64,000 nt of DNA, taken from positions 3,732,501-3,796,500 of the forward strand of contig NZ_JACHJW010000001.1 in the NCBI RefSeq assembly GCF_014203835.1. The letters run 5' to 3'. Position numbers and translations under genes: made by a program. The DNA comes from Micromonospora polyrhachis. GTDB lineage: Bacteria; Actinomycetota; Actinomycetes; Mycobacteriales; Micromonosporaceae. This document shows positions 35,201 through 41,996 of the stretch, in pieces. The notes under the pieces are model-generated. The model ran no database searches. It saw nothing but the letters and a program-made list of their open reading frames with translations, and was not told the DNA's origin. How positions within the stretch are numbered: position 1 is the first letter of the stretch; the number at the start of each line of letters is the position of its first letter.

Positions 35201-35478
35201 TCGGGCTCGACCTGGATCCGGTACGCGCCGTTGACCTGCTCGATTGCGACGTCCGGCAGTCGGCTGCGCAGCCGGGACAGGTAGGTGTGCAAATTGGATA
35301 GATAAGATGCCGGCGGACGTTCCGACCATAGGGTCGCCACCAGCTGGTCGGCGGTGACCGGCTGTCCGACCCGGAACAGCAGGATGGCGAGCAGCGTGCG
35401 TTCGTGGCGACTACGAATCGGCACATCCGCCCCGGCCGGTGTACGGACTCGCATCGGGCCGAGGACCTCGAACCTCAC
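32224..35478 (-). CDS. AfsR/SARP family transcriptional regulator
   Basis: A 1084-residue SARP-type activator. Residues 1-95 are an OmpR-like winged helix (MRFEVLGPMRVRTPAG ... LSNLHTYLSRLRSRLP), 95-240 the bacterial transcriptional activation domain (BTAD; DPLDPQFAQLSAERLGAIED, LREQLHG-like LRERLHGQLMVALCLAGR). An NB-ARC ATPase follows with P-loop GPPGIGKSA (about 306-314), LVVLDDAADPAQVRALLPG and SAVLVTSRSRLSGL. The C-terminus is TPR-like (about 780-1060). AfsR-like proteins activate secondary metabolism or differentiation genes. Odd point: a low-complexity insertion with two exact 14-residue repeats (VGRANALDVGRTGM/K) sits after the ATPase. The GTG or ATG start is at 35478. Confidence 0.93.
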   Translation of the reverse strand: MRFEVLGPMRVRTPAGADVPIRSRHERTLLAILLFRVGQPVTADQLVATLWSERPPASYLSNLHTYLSRLRSRLPDVAIEQVNGAYRIQVEPDDLDLLIFQQELAAGRAALAEDDPAAAIVRFRRGLALWRGEPLADLSIDPLDPQFAQLSAERLGAIEDCVDAELTLADSGDRSELLAELHGLVVEHPLRERLHGQLMVALCLAGRRANALAAYQSVRNVMITELGIEPGPELRRLHQAILRGEDVTFAIQSGRPAHRPQSVFPVCQLPPPVAGFVGRTEVVEQVVRLVTPRANAVPLLAISGPPGIGKSALVVRVAHQLRTSFPDGQIFAQLTGATARRDPSAVLTDLLHSLGVPAAAVPQSLPALTNAYRARLADRRVLVVLDDAADPAQVRALLPGTPGSAVLVTSRSRLSGLTDAAHLQLGPLTDDEAHQLLRQVAGPEQVAGEPGQAARIATACGNLPLALRIAGTRLATRMSSVATLADRLDDQHRRLTELAVSDQQVRASLALSVQALTGPTRKAFGLLHLLGPVSFAGWAVAALLGRPDADRVLDELVEASLLEPVHLDGGGTRYRLHDLLRVYSAELAGTVDADDTDDVGRANALDVGRTGMVGRANALDVGRTGKLGRNSDVGRTAALERLLATTVFLIGTAAARLPRTLTWSRPTKSPPDPPLSADTARQSTGAPLPAETTEQPAGDPLGWLDTERAYLVAVVATAETEGADRAVLQLTEQLAPYLWIGGHWADLRSVQRVTRRVAARTGNDRETARMDLVAGVLSLVAGDVTAADGSLAASRSAFEQLADRHGLACVLADQAVLRSNYQDGADEAVRMARRAIELFEAEGDPLAAILTAPGLSAALRKLGRLSEALVIDQAATGRAVQLDVAPVVVARCLNALALTRLLIGQLPEAYTTADRAVRLLRASGERYVLIPALHHLALAAAGLDRREEAVRLLAEGHGIAVELGDRIGATGLERDLAASRIGDGQVDEAVATLRRCLRTFRTMGSRSAQATTLAVLAHAYGTLGDPVSADTARQQATRLVAGRDSRALVLSSLVLRLAAAAQSGRLPVLVGDGRSETENVIPRD
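33604..33687 (-). repeat. two 42-bp tandem repeats inside the SARP gene
   Basis: Units at 33604-33645 and 33646-33687 are nearly identical (GCCTGTCCGGCCAACGTCCA core) and in frame, adding 14 residues each. A degenerate third copy precedes 33604. It is probably a polymorphic linker between the ATPase and TPR parts. Confidence 0.88.
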
Positions 35479-36059
35479 GCGTCATTCCCCCCGGGTTTCG
35501 GCCGACCCAACCTACTACGGACCTCGGCTGGCCCCGCTCGACGTATGACGGCCATGTGGTGGCTGTGTGGCCACGATCCCCAGACTTCTTTACCTTGCGG
35601 ATGGCGGCCGACGGATGCCCGTCGCGCCACCGCATGGTTCCTGGTCGGACGAGTCGCTGGTGCGCCAGTGGGAGAAAGGTAGTCGATGCATTCCCTTCCC
35701 GGAAACCCGTCGACCGTCGGGCGACCGGTTGGCGACCAACAGGGTCCGATGTCTGCCACCTACCGGGTAACGCTCTGTCGGAGTGGGGCACCGACCGACG
35801 GCCCGGCAGGAGACGGGACGGTGACCACGGACGACCGGTCGCCGGAAGGCATTGGGACAGCCCGCGAATTGGTGTTCTACATCGCGCCGATCGGGTAGCC
35901 GCACCGGGTACGGCACAGAGGGGGGCGGTACGGCGGCGTCGGGGAACCAGCGCCACCGTACCGGTGTCGAACGGATGCGTTCTGTGCCCGGGCTCGGGTC
36001 GGTTGCCATAGCATCGGGGCATGGCGGCCTACCGGGAGGCTTCTGCGCAGGGGGGAGCC
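35479..36059. other. 580-bp stretch without a supportable gene
   Basis: Local GC is somewhat lower than the flanks and no frame shows steady coding composition. One plus-strand frame ends ARELVFYIAPIG at about 35894, faintly like the start of a HigB/Gp49-type toxin, and stops abruptly 160 bp before the XRE gene; this may be a decayed toxin partner. No hairpin or promoter is convincing. It must hold the SARP promoter (minus) and XRE promoter (plus). Confidence 0.4.
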
Positions 36060-36356
36060 ATGAGCGAAGCTGACTGGTCCACGCTGCGCGACCGCCGGGC
36101 GTCCGATCCGGGGGTCGGTGACGCCTACGAGGCGGCCCGGCTCGCCGCCGAACTGGGGCAAGCCGTACGCGCACTGCGGGAAAGCCGGGGCTGGTCGCAG
36201 GCACAGCTTTCCCAACTGGCCGGGATGACCCAGTCGGCGCTCGCCCGGTTCGAGGCCGGTGGCACCATGCCGACCCTGCTGATCCTGGTCCGGTTGGCCC
36301 GCTCGTTGGATGCCGGCCTCGCCGTCCGGCTACAGAGCACGGGTCCAGCCAGGTGA
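36060..36356 (+). CDS. XRE-family HTH protein (HigA-like)
   Basis: A 98-residue protein, ATG 36060 behind GGGGGAG. Residues about 34-88 hold a classic Cro/C1 helix-turn-helix (AVRALRESRGWSQAQLSQLA then GMTQSALARFEAGGTMPTLL), closely resembling HigA-type antitoxins, including the ILVRLARSLDAGL tail. No intact HigB lies upstream, only a short, stopped frame. Instead the stop overlaps the GTG of a PP2C-like gene (GTGA), indicating translational coupling. It is either an antitoxin relic recruited as a regulator or a dedicated partner of the phosphatase-like protein. Confidence 0.88.
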   Translation: MSEADWSTLRDRRASDPGVGDAYEAARLAAELGQAVRALRESRGWSQAQLSQLAGMTQSALARFEAGGTMPTLLILVRLARSLDAGLAVRLQSTGPAR

Positions 36357-37216
36357 CCGGGTCGCTTCGGCCCCGCTCGCCGATGCGGGTCAGCGTGGCG
36401 ACCGATCCCGCCCCGGACCAACTGGAGAACGAGGACCAGGTGTTCCAGTACGGCGAACTGGTCGGCGTACTGGATGGGGCGACCGTACCGGAGGGTTTCG
36501 AGACCGGATGTGTCCACGGACCGGCGTGGTACGTCCGGCAGCTCGCCGCGCGGATCGGGCTCGCCGCCGCCAGGCGGCCGGCAGCCACCCTGATGGGCAA
36601 CCTCGCGGCGGCGATCCTGGCGGTCCGGGCCGATCACGACGGGCAGTGCGATCTCGATCATCCGGGCACCCCGTCGTCGACGGTCTGCCTGCTCCGGCAC
36701 GGCGGCGACCACGTCGACTACCTGATCCTGTGCGACAGCCCGCTCGTGGTCGACCTCGGTGACGAGGTGCGGGTGATCTCCGACGACCGGCTGGTGGCGG
36801 CGATGGCCGAGCTGCGGCAGACGGCCGCCAGCGGTCCGGTGGGGTCCGCCGACGCCGATCCGGCGACCCGGTTCCACCGCAGCGTGCTGCTGCAACGGCA
36901 GCAGATGAACCAGACCCACGGCTACTGGGTGGCGGCGGCCAATCCGGATGCGGCGTACCACGCGGTGACCGGCACGTTTCCGCTGACGGGTCCGGGTCGT
37001 ATCCGCCGCGCCGCGCTGCTGACCGACGGTGCCTCGGCCGCGGTCGAGGAGTTCGCCCTGCTGGACTGGGCCGGGCTGCTCGACATTCTGAGCCGCCACG
37101 GGCCGGACGAGTTGATCCGCCGGGTCCGGCGGGCCGAGGAGGACGGCCGGGGCCGCCGTCGACACAAGGCGTACGACGACGCGAGCGCCGTACTGTGCCA
37201 CTTCGACGGCGACTGA
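36353..37216 (+). CDS. PP2C-like phosphatase domain protein
   Basis: A 287-residue protein from a GTG that overlaps the XRE stop. Reduced PP2C metal motifs are visible: VGVLDGATVPEGFE (about 37-50; DGxT-type), LILCDSPLVVDLG (about 124-136; the xDSxxV strand), AALLTDGASAAVEEF (about 221-235; TDG) and YDDASAVLCHFD (about 274-285; DDxS). This order fits PP2C/SpoIIE-like Ser/Thr phosphatases, with a missing first acidic strand. It may dephosphorylate a regulator or be a catalytically weakened sensor. Coupled expression with the HTH protein suggests a functional pair. A cytoplasmic location is expected. Confidence 0.75.
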   Translation: MTGSLRPRSPMRVSVATDPAPDQLENEDQVFQYGELVGVLDGATVPEGFETGCVHGPAWYVRQLAARIGLAAARRPAATLMGNLAAAILAVRADHDGQCDLDHPGTPSSTVCLLRHGGDHVDYLILCDSPLVVDLGDEVRVISDDRLVAAMAELRQTAASGPVGSADADPATRFHRSVLLQRQQMNQTHGYWVAAANPDAAYHAVTGTFPLTGPGRIRRAALLTDGASAAVEEFALLDWAGLLDILSRHGPDELIRRVRRAEEDGRGRRRHKAYDDASAVLCHFDGD

Positions 37217-37249
37217 CCGACCGTCCTTCTCCGCTGGTGCTTGTCGAGG

Positions 37250-38077
37250 TCAGAACGCGGCCAGCACCGCGCCCTGGTACTTCTCCTCGATGAACTTCTT
37301 CACCTCGGCCGAGTGGAGCAGTTCCTCCAGCTTGACCACCCGGAGGTCGGTCTCCCCGCCGGTACGGACGACGAGCAGGTTGGCGTACGGGTTGTCCTGT
37401 CCCTGCTCCAGGGCGAGCGCGTCGGTGGCCGGCTTGAGGTTGGTCTCGATCGCGTAGTTGCCGTTGATCACGGCGAGCGCGGCGTCGTCCAGGCTGCGCG
37501 GCAGCTGCGCCGCCTCCAACTCCTTGAACTCCAGCTGCTTGGGGTTGTCGACGATGTCGCGCTGGGTGGCCTTGACCCCGACGCCGTCCTTCAGCTTGAT
37601 CAGCCCGTTCTTCGCGAGCAGGTTCAGCGCCCGACCGGAGTTGGACGGGTCGTTCGGGATCGCGACGATGCTCTTGGCGGGCACGTCGGCCAGGCTCTGC
37701 ACCTTCTTGGAGTAGACGCCCAGCGGCTCGATGTGCACCGGCTTCAGCGCGGTGAACTTGTAGCCCTTGGCGGCCTTCTCCTCCTCCAGGTAGGGCAGGT
37801 GCTGGAAGTAGTTGGCGTCCAGTTGCTTCTCGGCCAGCGCCCGGTTGGGCTGTACGTAGTCGGTGAACTCGACAAGGTCGATCTTCAGACCGGCCTTCTC
37901 GGCCAGGTTCTCCTTGACGTACTTGAGGATCTCGCCGTGGGGGACCGGGCTGACTCCCACCTTGAGCGCGGCGTCCGGCGGGGTCGCGGTGCCGTTGTCC
38001 TCGGCGTCCGCCCCGCAGGCCGCCAGGCCCAGGACGAGCGCGGCCGCGGTGAGCGTGACGGTTAGGGCGCGTCGCAC
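37250..38077 (-). CDS. metQ: methionine ABC transporter substrate-binding lipoprotein
   Basis: A 275-residue NlpA/MetQ lipoprotein from GTG 38077. It has a signal peptide with lipobox LAAC (Cys21). The mature part has the family pattern KVGVSPVPHGEILKYVKENL, VEFTDYVQPNRALAEKQLDA, NYFQHLPYLEEE, KSIVAIPNDPSNSGRALNLL and AAQLPRSLDDAALAVINGNY, matching D/L-methionine-binding proteins. It lies downstream of metI and metN on the same strand; the 123-bp gap to metI contains a strong palindromic element. It delivers methionine, or a related compound, to the MetNI importer. Confidence 0.95.
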   Translation of the reverse strand: MRRALTVTLTAAALVLGLAACGADAEDNGTATPPDAALKVGVSPVPHGEILKYVKENLAEKAGLKIDLVEFTDYVQPNRALAEKQLDANYFQHLPYLEEEKAAKGYKFTALKPVHIEPLGVYSKKVQSLADVPAKSIVAIPNDPSNSGRALNLLAKNGLIKLKDGVGVKATQRDIVDNPKQLEFKELEAAQLPRSLDDAALAVINGNYAIETNLKPATDALALEQGQDNPYANLLVVRTGGETDLRVVKLEELLHSAEVKKFIEEKYQGAVLAAF

Positions 38078-38140
38078 GAGTTACTGCCTCTCTGTTCTTG
38101 CCGCCCACGGCTTGCCCCGCAGGCACGGCTTTGGTGTGAG

Positions 38141-38186
38141 GAGGGGCCCCTCTTGTCGCTTCCTGTGTAGGAAGGGCCCCTTCCTA
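38141..38186. repeat. double GGCCCC palindrome element
   Basis: GAGGGGCCCCTC (38141-38152) and AGGAAGGGCCCCTTCCT (38169-38185) lie 16 bp apart between metQ and metI. A related GGCCCCTTCC/GGAAGGGGCC hairpin occurs at 63804-63839 after paaN. This looks like a dispersed genomic palindrome family. It may act as a partial terminator or mRNA-stabilising element inside the metNIQ operon. Confidence 0.75.
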
Positions 38187-38200
38187 ACCCCCTCCGGCGA

Positions 38201-38857
38201 TCACCGGTGGGACAGTCGACGGGCGACCAGGTCGCCCAGCATCTGGATGAGCTGTACGAAGATCACCAGCAGTACGACCGTGGCGATCATGACGTCGTCC
38301 TCGTAGCGCTGGTAGCCGTAGCGCAGGGCGAGGTCACCGAGGCCGCCGCCACCGACCACGCCCGCCATCGCGGAGTAGCCGACGAGCGCGACGATGGTGA
38401 TCGTCAACCCCGCCACCAGGCCGGGTCGGGCCTCGCGGAGTAGGACCTTGACGACGATCTGCCAACGGGACGCTCCCATCGCCCGGGCTGCGGAGATCAC
38501 ATCCCGGTCGACCTCTCGGAGCGCCGTCTCGACGATGCGGGCGTAGAACGGGATGGCGCTCACGGTGAGCGGCACGATCGCCGCCGTGGTGCCGATGGTC
38601 GTACCGACCACGGTCCGGGTGAACGGGATGATCACCATCAGCAGGATGATGAACGGCAGGGAGCGGCCGACGTTGACGACAAGACCCAGGAGCGCGTTCA
38701 CCGGCTTGGCCGCGAGCAGGCCGCCCCGGTCGGTCAGGACCAGCAGTACGCCGACCAGCAGGCCACCGACGGCAGCCAGCGCGGCGGAGGCGCCGACCAT
38801 GTACGCCGTCTCCTCCAGCCCCTGCCAGAGCAGCGGGACCAGGTCCGGGGAGATCAT
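38201..38857 (-). CDS. metI: methionine ABC transporter permease
   Basis: A 218-residue integral membrane protein with about five helices. The MetI pattern is clear: QGLEETAYMVGASAALAAVG, LLVNVGRSLPFIILL-like VNVGRSLPFIILLMVIIPFT, and the EAA loop REVDRDVISAARAMGASRWQ (coupling to the ATPase), followed by LVGYSAMAGVVGGGGLGDLA near the C-terminus. ATG 38857 overlaps the metN stop (ATGA). It forms the membrane channel of the methionine importer. Confidence 0.95.
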   Translation of the reverse strand: MISPDLVPLLWQGLEETAYMVGASAALAAVGGLLVGVLLVLTDRGGLLAAKPVNALLGLVVNVGRSLPFIILLMVIIPFTRTVVGTTIGTTAAIVPLTVSAIPFYARIVETALREVDRDVISAARAMGASRWQIVVKVLLREARPGLVAGLTITIVALVGYSAMAGVVGGGGLGDLALRYGYQRYEDDVMIATVVLLVIFVQLIQMLGDLVARRLSHR

Positions 38858-39834
38858 CGGACCACCTCCACGGGCAGCCCGGCGTCGCGCAGGTGGCGCA
38901 GCGGTCCCTCGTGCTGTTCGGCAGCCCCCGGCAGCGCGACCCGGAGCCGACCGGCCCGGGTGCCGGCCAGGGTCTCGACGGCACCGCCGATGATCCGGAC
39001 GTCCAGGTCGTACCGGCGGCTGAGGGTGGCGACGAACGACTCGTCGGCGGTCCCGGTCAGGGTGACGTCCAGGATCGTCGTGTCCGGCAGTTCCGGTACG
39101 GGGCCGAGCGGGAACAGGTCTCGGGCGAGTTCGGAGTCGGGGCGGGCGATCAGCTCCGGTACCGGACCGGACTCGACGATCCGACCGTCGCGCATGATCG
39201 CGACCGAGTCACAGAGCCGCTTCACCACGTCCATCTCGTGTGTGATCAGCAGGATGGTCAGGCCGAGCCGCTGGTTGAGTTCGCGCAGCAGGGCCAGCGT
39301 GGCGGCGGTGGTCTCCGGGTCGAGCGCCGAGGTGGCCTCGTCGGAGAGCAGCACCCGGGGGCGGCCGGCGAGGGCGCGGGCGATGCCGACCCGTTGCTTC
39401 TGGCCGCCGGACAACTGGGCGGGGTAGGAGTTGGCCCGGTCGGCGAGCCCGACCAGGTCGAGCAGTTCGCGCACCCGGGTGGCCCGCTCCCCGCGCGGCA
39501 CGCCCATCACCTCCAGGGCGAATGCGACGTTGCCGGCGGCGGTACGGGAGCTGAGCAGGGCGAAGTGCTGGTGGACCATGCCGATCCGCTGTCGCGCCGT
39601 GCGTAGCTTGTCCTCCCGCAGCGCGGACAGTTCCACCCCGTCGACGGTGATCGTGCCGGTATCGGGGCGTTCGAGCAGGTTGACGCAGCGCAGCAGGGTG
39701 CTCTTGCCAGCGCCGCTCCGACCGACGACACCGAAGACCTCTCCATCACGTACGGTGAGGTCCACGTTGTCGACCGCGGTGACGGTACGGCCACGGGAAC
39801 GGAAGGTCTTTCGGAGACCTTCGATGCGGATCAC
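38854..39834 (-). CDS. metN: methionine ABC transporter ATP-binding protein
   Basis: A 326-residue ATPase from GTG 39834, with AAGGA 7 bases upstream. Walker A GRSGAGKST (about 38-46), signature LSGGQKQRVGIARAL (about 140-154), Walker B VLLSDEATSALDPET (about 160-174) and the switch His in ITHEMDVV are intact. The C-terminal NIL domain (about 245-326; VTLTGTADESFVATLSRRYD and so on) binds methionine and provides trans-inhibition in known members. It is the first gene of metNIQ. The 239-bp upstream region to the GNAT gene shows no SAM-riboswitch core. Confidence 0.95.
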   Translation of the reverse strand: MIRIEGLRKTFRSRGRTVTAVDNVDLTVRDGEVFGVVGRSGAGKSTLLRCVNLLERPDTGTITVDGVELSALREDKLRTARQRIGMVHQHFALLSSRTAAGNVAFALEVMGVPRGERATRVRELLDLVGLADRANSYPAQLSGGQKQRVGIARALAGRPRVLLSDEATSALDPETTAATLALLRELNQRLGLTILLITHEMDVVKRLCDSVAIMRDGRIVESGPVPELIARPDSELARDLFPLGPVPELPDTTILDVTLTGTADESFVATLSRRYDLDVRIIGGAVETLAGTRAGRLRVALPGAAEQHEGPLRHLRDAGLPVEVVR

Positions 39835-40073
39835 GATGGGTCCTTCTCGGGCGGGGAGGGGTGGGTTGACCGTGTTGCGGGTCCGGGTCTGCCCGTCATC
39901 TACGGTCGACGGTCAAGGATATGCGCTGCTCAGCAACATGCCGAGATTGTCTATTGTTTTGGTAGGTTAATGGCTTGCGTGGGTGGTGGCACCACAACGT
40001 GAGCCGAAACACTTTCCGGTCGGGTGCGCCAAACCGGTGGACGGAACCCTCCCGGGGCGGAAGACTCCGGCAC

Positions 40074-40568
40074 GTGACGGGCAAGGTGTGGCTGGCGCCG
40101 GTTGATGAGCAGAACCTGGAGTCGTTGCTGTCCGTAGCTGTCGCGGAGGCCGAGCCGGATGAGGTGATGCCGCCCGTGACGGCCCCGGCCGGCTGGTCCC
40201 AGGCGCGTCGTGACGCGTTCCGTGAGTTCCACCGGGCCAGCTTCGGCGGATTGTCCGGCCCGACCGGCACGCTGATGTATGCCGTGGTCAGTGACGCAGG
40301 GGTGCTCGGCGTGATCCGGATGGCGCGCCGCGACCCGGAAACCGTGGAGACCGGTATCTGGCTGGGGCAGTCTGCCCGGGGTCAGGGCATCGCCGCGACC
40401 GCCCTGCGTCTGCTCTTCGTTGAGGCGGCCCAGATCGGCGCACGTCGAGTCGTCGCCGACACCACGGCGAACAATGCCGCCGCGCTCGGTGTGCTCCGCC
40501 GGGCGGGTGCGGTGCTCCAGTCGGACGACAGCGGCGCCGTACGCGCCGAGATCCACCTCCCCGCCTGA
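40074..40568 (+). CDS. GNAT family N-acetyltransferase
   Basis: A 164-residue acetyltransferase. GTG at 40074 begins the fold (MTGKVWLAPVDEQNLESLL); the upstream frame to 39975 is not protein-like. Motif A is IWLGQSARGQGIAATALRLL (about 93-112, the Q/RxxGxG/A loop), and the C-terminal NNAAALGVLRRAGAVL (about 136-151) is the usual motif B. It resembles the RimJ/RimL branch, with YAVVSDAGVLGVIRMARRDP before it. The stop codon lies inside the first of six 17-bp tandem repeats. Confidence 0.88.
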   Translation: MTGKVWLAPVDEQNLESLLSVAVAEAEPDEVMPPVTAPAGWSQARRDAFREFHRASFGGLSGPTGTLMYAVVSDAGVLGVIRMARRDPETVETGIWLGQSARGQGIAATALRLLFVEAAQIGARRVVADTTANNAAALGVLRRAGAVLQSDDSGAVRAEIHLPA

Positions 40569-40651
40569 TCCACCTCCCCGCCTGATCCACCTCCCTGGTT
40601 GACCCACCTCCCTGGTTGACCCACCTCCCCGCCTGATCCGCCTCCCTGGTC
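40550..40651 (+). repeat. six 17-bp tandem repeats over the GNAT stop codon
   Basis: Units of GATCCACCTCCCCGCCT type start at 40550, 40567, 40584, 40601, 40618 and 40635, with CTGGTT variants in the middle copies. The GNAT stop TGA straddles units 1 and 2, so the repeat grew from the gene's own 3' end. It leads directly into a large palindrome. Confidence 0.9.
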
Positions 40652-40706
40652 GATCAAGAGATTTGCGCCATCCGGAGGCCCCTCGGATGACGCAAATCTC
40701 TTGATC
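40652..40706. terminator. large palindrome between convergent genes
   Basis: GATCAAGAGATTTGCG (40652-40667) and CGCAAATCTCTTGATC (40691-40706) are perfect 16-bp arms; the inner CATCCGGAGG/CCTCGGATG extends the stem imperfectly. It lies between the GNAT gene and the convergent secreted-protein gene and is a probable bidirectional terminator. Confidence 0.75.
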
Positions 40707-40805
40707 AACATGGCGCAAAAAGATCGTGGTGATCTGGCCGGTCCAGGCCGACCAGATCACCACGATGCAGGGGGAGGTCAGGCGAGGATCAGCTCGCCGT
40801 GTCGG

Positions 40806-41870
40806 TCAGTTCACCGGGACGTTCTTGAGGATCGCGGGGAACTGCTCGCCCTCGGCGAACCCGACGTACCCGCCGGCGAAGACGGTGTCGCTGCGCGGGT
40901 CGGTTGCCAGGTCCTTGATGCTCATGCCGTACGGGTTGTCGACCGCAGGGAAGGCCACCTCGCTCCACTGACCGTTGGTGAGCCGGTAGAACTGGGAGTA
41001 GGTGCCGACCCAGACGGTGCCGGCCCCGTACGCCACACCGTGGACGTACTTGGTGATGCCTGGCATCTGCTCGTGCACCCAGGTCGTCCCGTTGAAGCGC
41101 AGGTAGCCGGGGGCGGTGCTGGTGCCGAAGACGTAGAGGTTGTTGGCGGAAGCCGCCACCGTCTCGTGGAAGTACCCGGTGTAGGTGGTCGGCAGCGTGC
41201 CCTGCGTCCAGGTCGACCCGTTCCACCGGTACGCCACCTTGGTGCGGGACGAAGTCGACTGGTAGCCCAGCAGCCAGAAGTTGTTGGTCGCGGTGCCCAC
41301 CATGACCTTCGGCTGGATCGTGGGCATGGTCACCGCCTGCCAGGTGGTGCCGTTGAAGCGGAACCCCTGGCCCTTGATCGTGTCGAAGGCCCAGATGTCG
41401 TTGGCGGCGAAGGCGCGGACGATTCCGATCGAATATTGACTGCCGGCCGCCGCATTCGACCAGGCGGTGCCGTTCCAGTGCCAACGCTGCGGAATGTCCT
41501 GTGCGTCGAACAGGTAGAAGTTCGTGCAGGAAACGCCGCCGAGCGCGGAATACCTTTCGGTTGTCGGAATGTTCGGCTGGGGAATCTGGGTCAATGAAGA
41601 ACCATTCCAACAGCGGATGCCGGCCTGGTATTCGTCGGCGAACAGAACGTCACCGGAGAGGGTCGGCTCGACGTAGTCGTACCCGTTGGGCTTGGGTACC
41701 GTCGGCGCTGGACCCACCTCCGCCACCTGCCAGTTTCCGGGCTGTGCAGCCTGGATGGTGGGGGTTTCGGCGGCGTGGGCGGGAATGGAGAATGAGGCTA
41801 GTCCGACGAGTAGGCTGCCGGCGGTTGCCAGGCGGCCCCAATTCTGTAGACGCAAAATGCTTCCCCTCAT
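40806..41870 (-). CDS. secreted beta-propeller-like repeat protein
   Basis: A 354-residue secreted protein. The signal peptide (about 1-33, ending AHA) is clear. The mature part contains recurring W-FNGTTW or W-WNGSxW blocks (RWHWNGTAWSN, FRFNGTTWQAV, YRWNGSTWTQG, LRFNGTTWVHE and others) at roughly 45-residue spacing, interleaved with N-D/W-FG strands. This is typical of beta-propellers with repeated kelch- or Tectonin-like blades. No catalytic residues are evident. It is probably an extracellular binding protein. It is convergent with the GNAT gene across a large palindrome. Confidence 0.8.
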   Translation of the reverse strand: MRGSILRLQNWGRLATAGSLLVGLASFSIPAHAAETPTIQAAQPGNWQVAEVGPAPTVPKPNGYDYVEPTLSGDVLFADEYQAGIRCWNGSSLTQIPQPNIPTTERYSALGGVSCTNFYLFDAQDIPQRWHWNGTAWSNAAAGSQYSIGIVRAFAANDIWAFDTIKGQGFRFNGTTWQAVTMPTIQPKVMVGTATNNFWLLGYQSTSSRTKVAYRWNGSTWTQGTLPTTYTGYFHETVAASANNLYVFGTSTAPGYLRFNGTTWVHEQMPGITKYVHGVAYGAGTVWVGTYSQFYRLTNGQWSEVAFPAVDNPYGMSIKDLATDPRSDTVFAGGYVGFAEGEQFPAILKNVPVN

Positions 41871-41996
41871 TTGCGCAGGCCACGAAAGACCTGACTCAAC
41901 AGGTCTTGTTGTGACTGATCCCCCGTGGCCCTCTTGTTTATCGGGCTAAACAAAATCCTAATCGGATGATGATCGAGATACCAGGGTTGACATTTG

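Noticed and set aside
35686-35898. HigB-type toxin partner for the XRE gene
   Set aside because: Only the last dozen residues faintly resemble the family start and the frame stops; there is no catalytic region.
39835-40073. SAM riboswitch upstream of metNIQ
   Set aside because: Looked for the AGAGxGG/GGCAACC core and found none; only an AT-rich promoter-like stretch is present.
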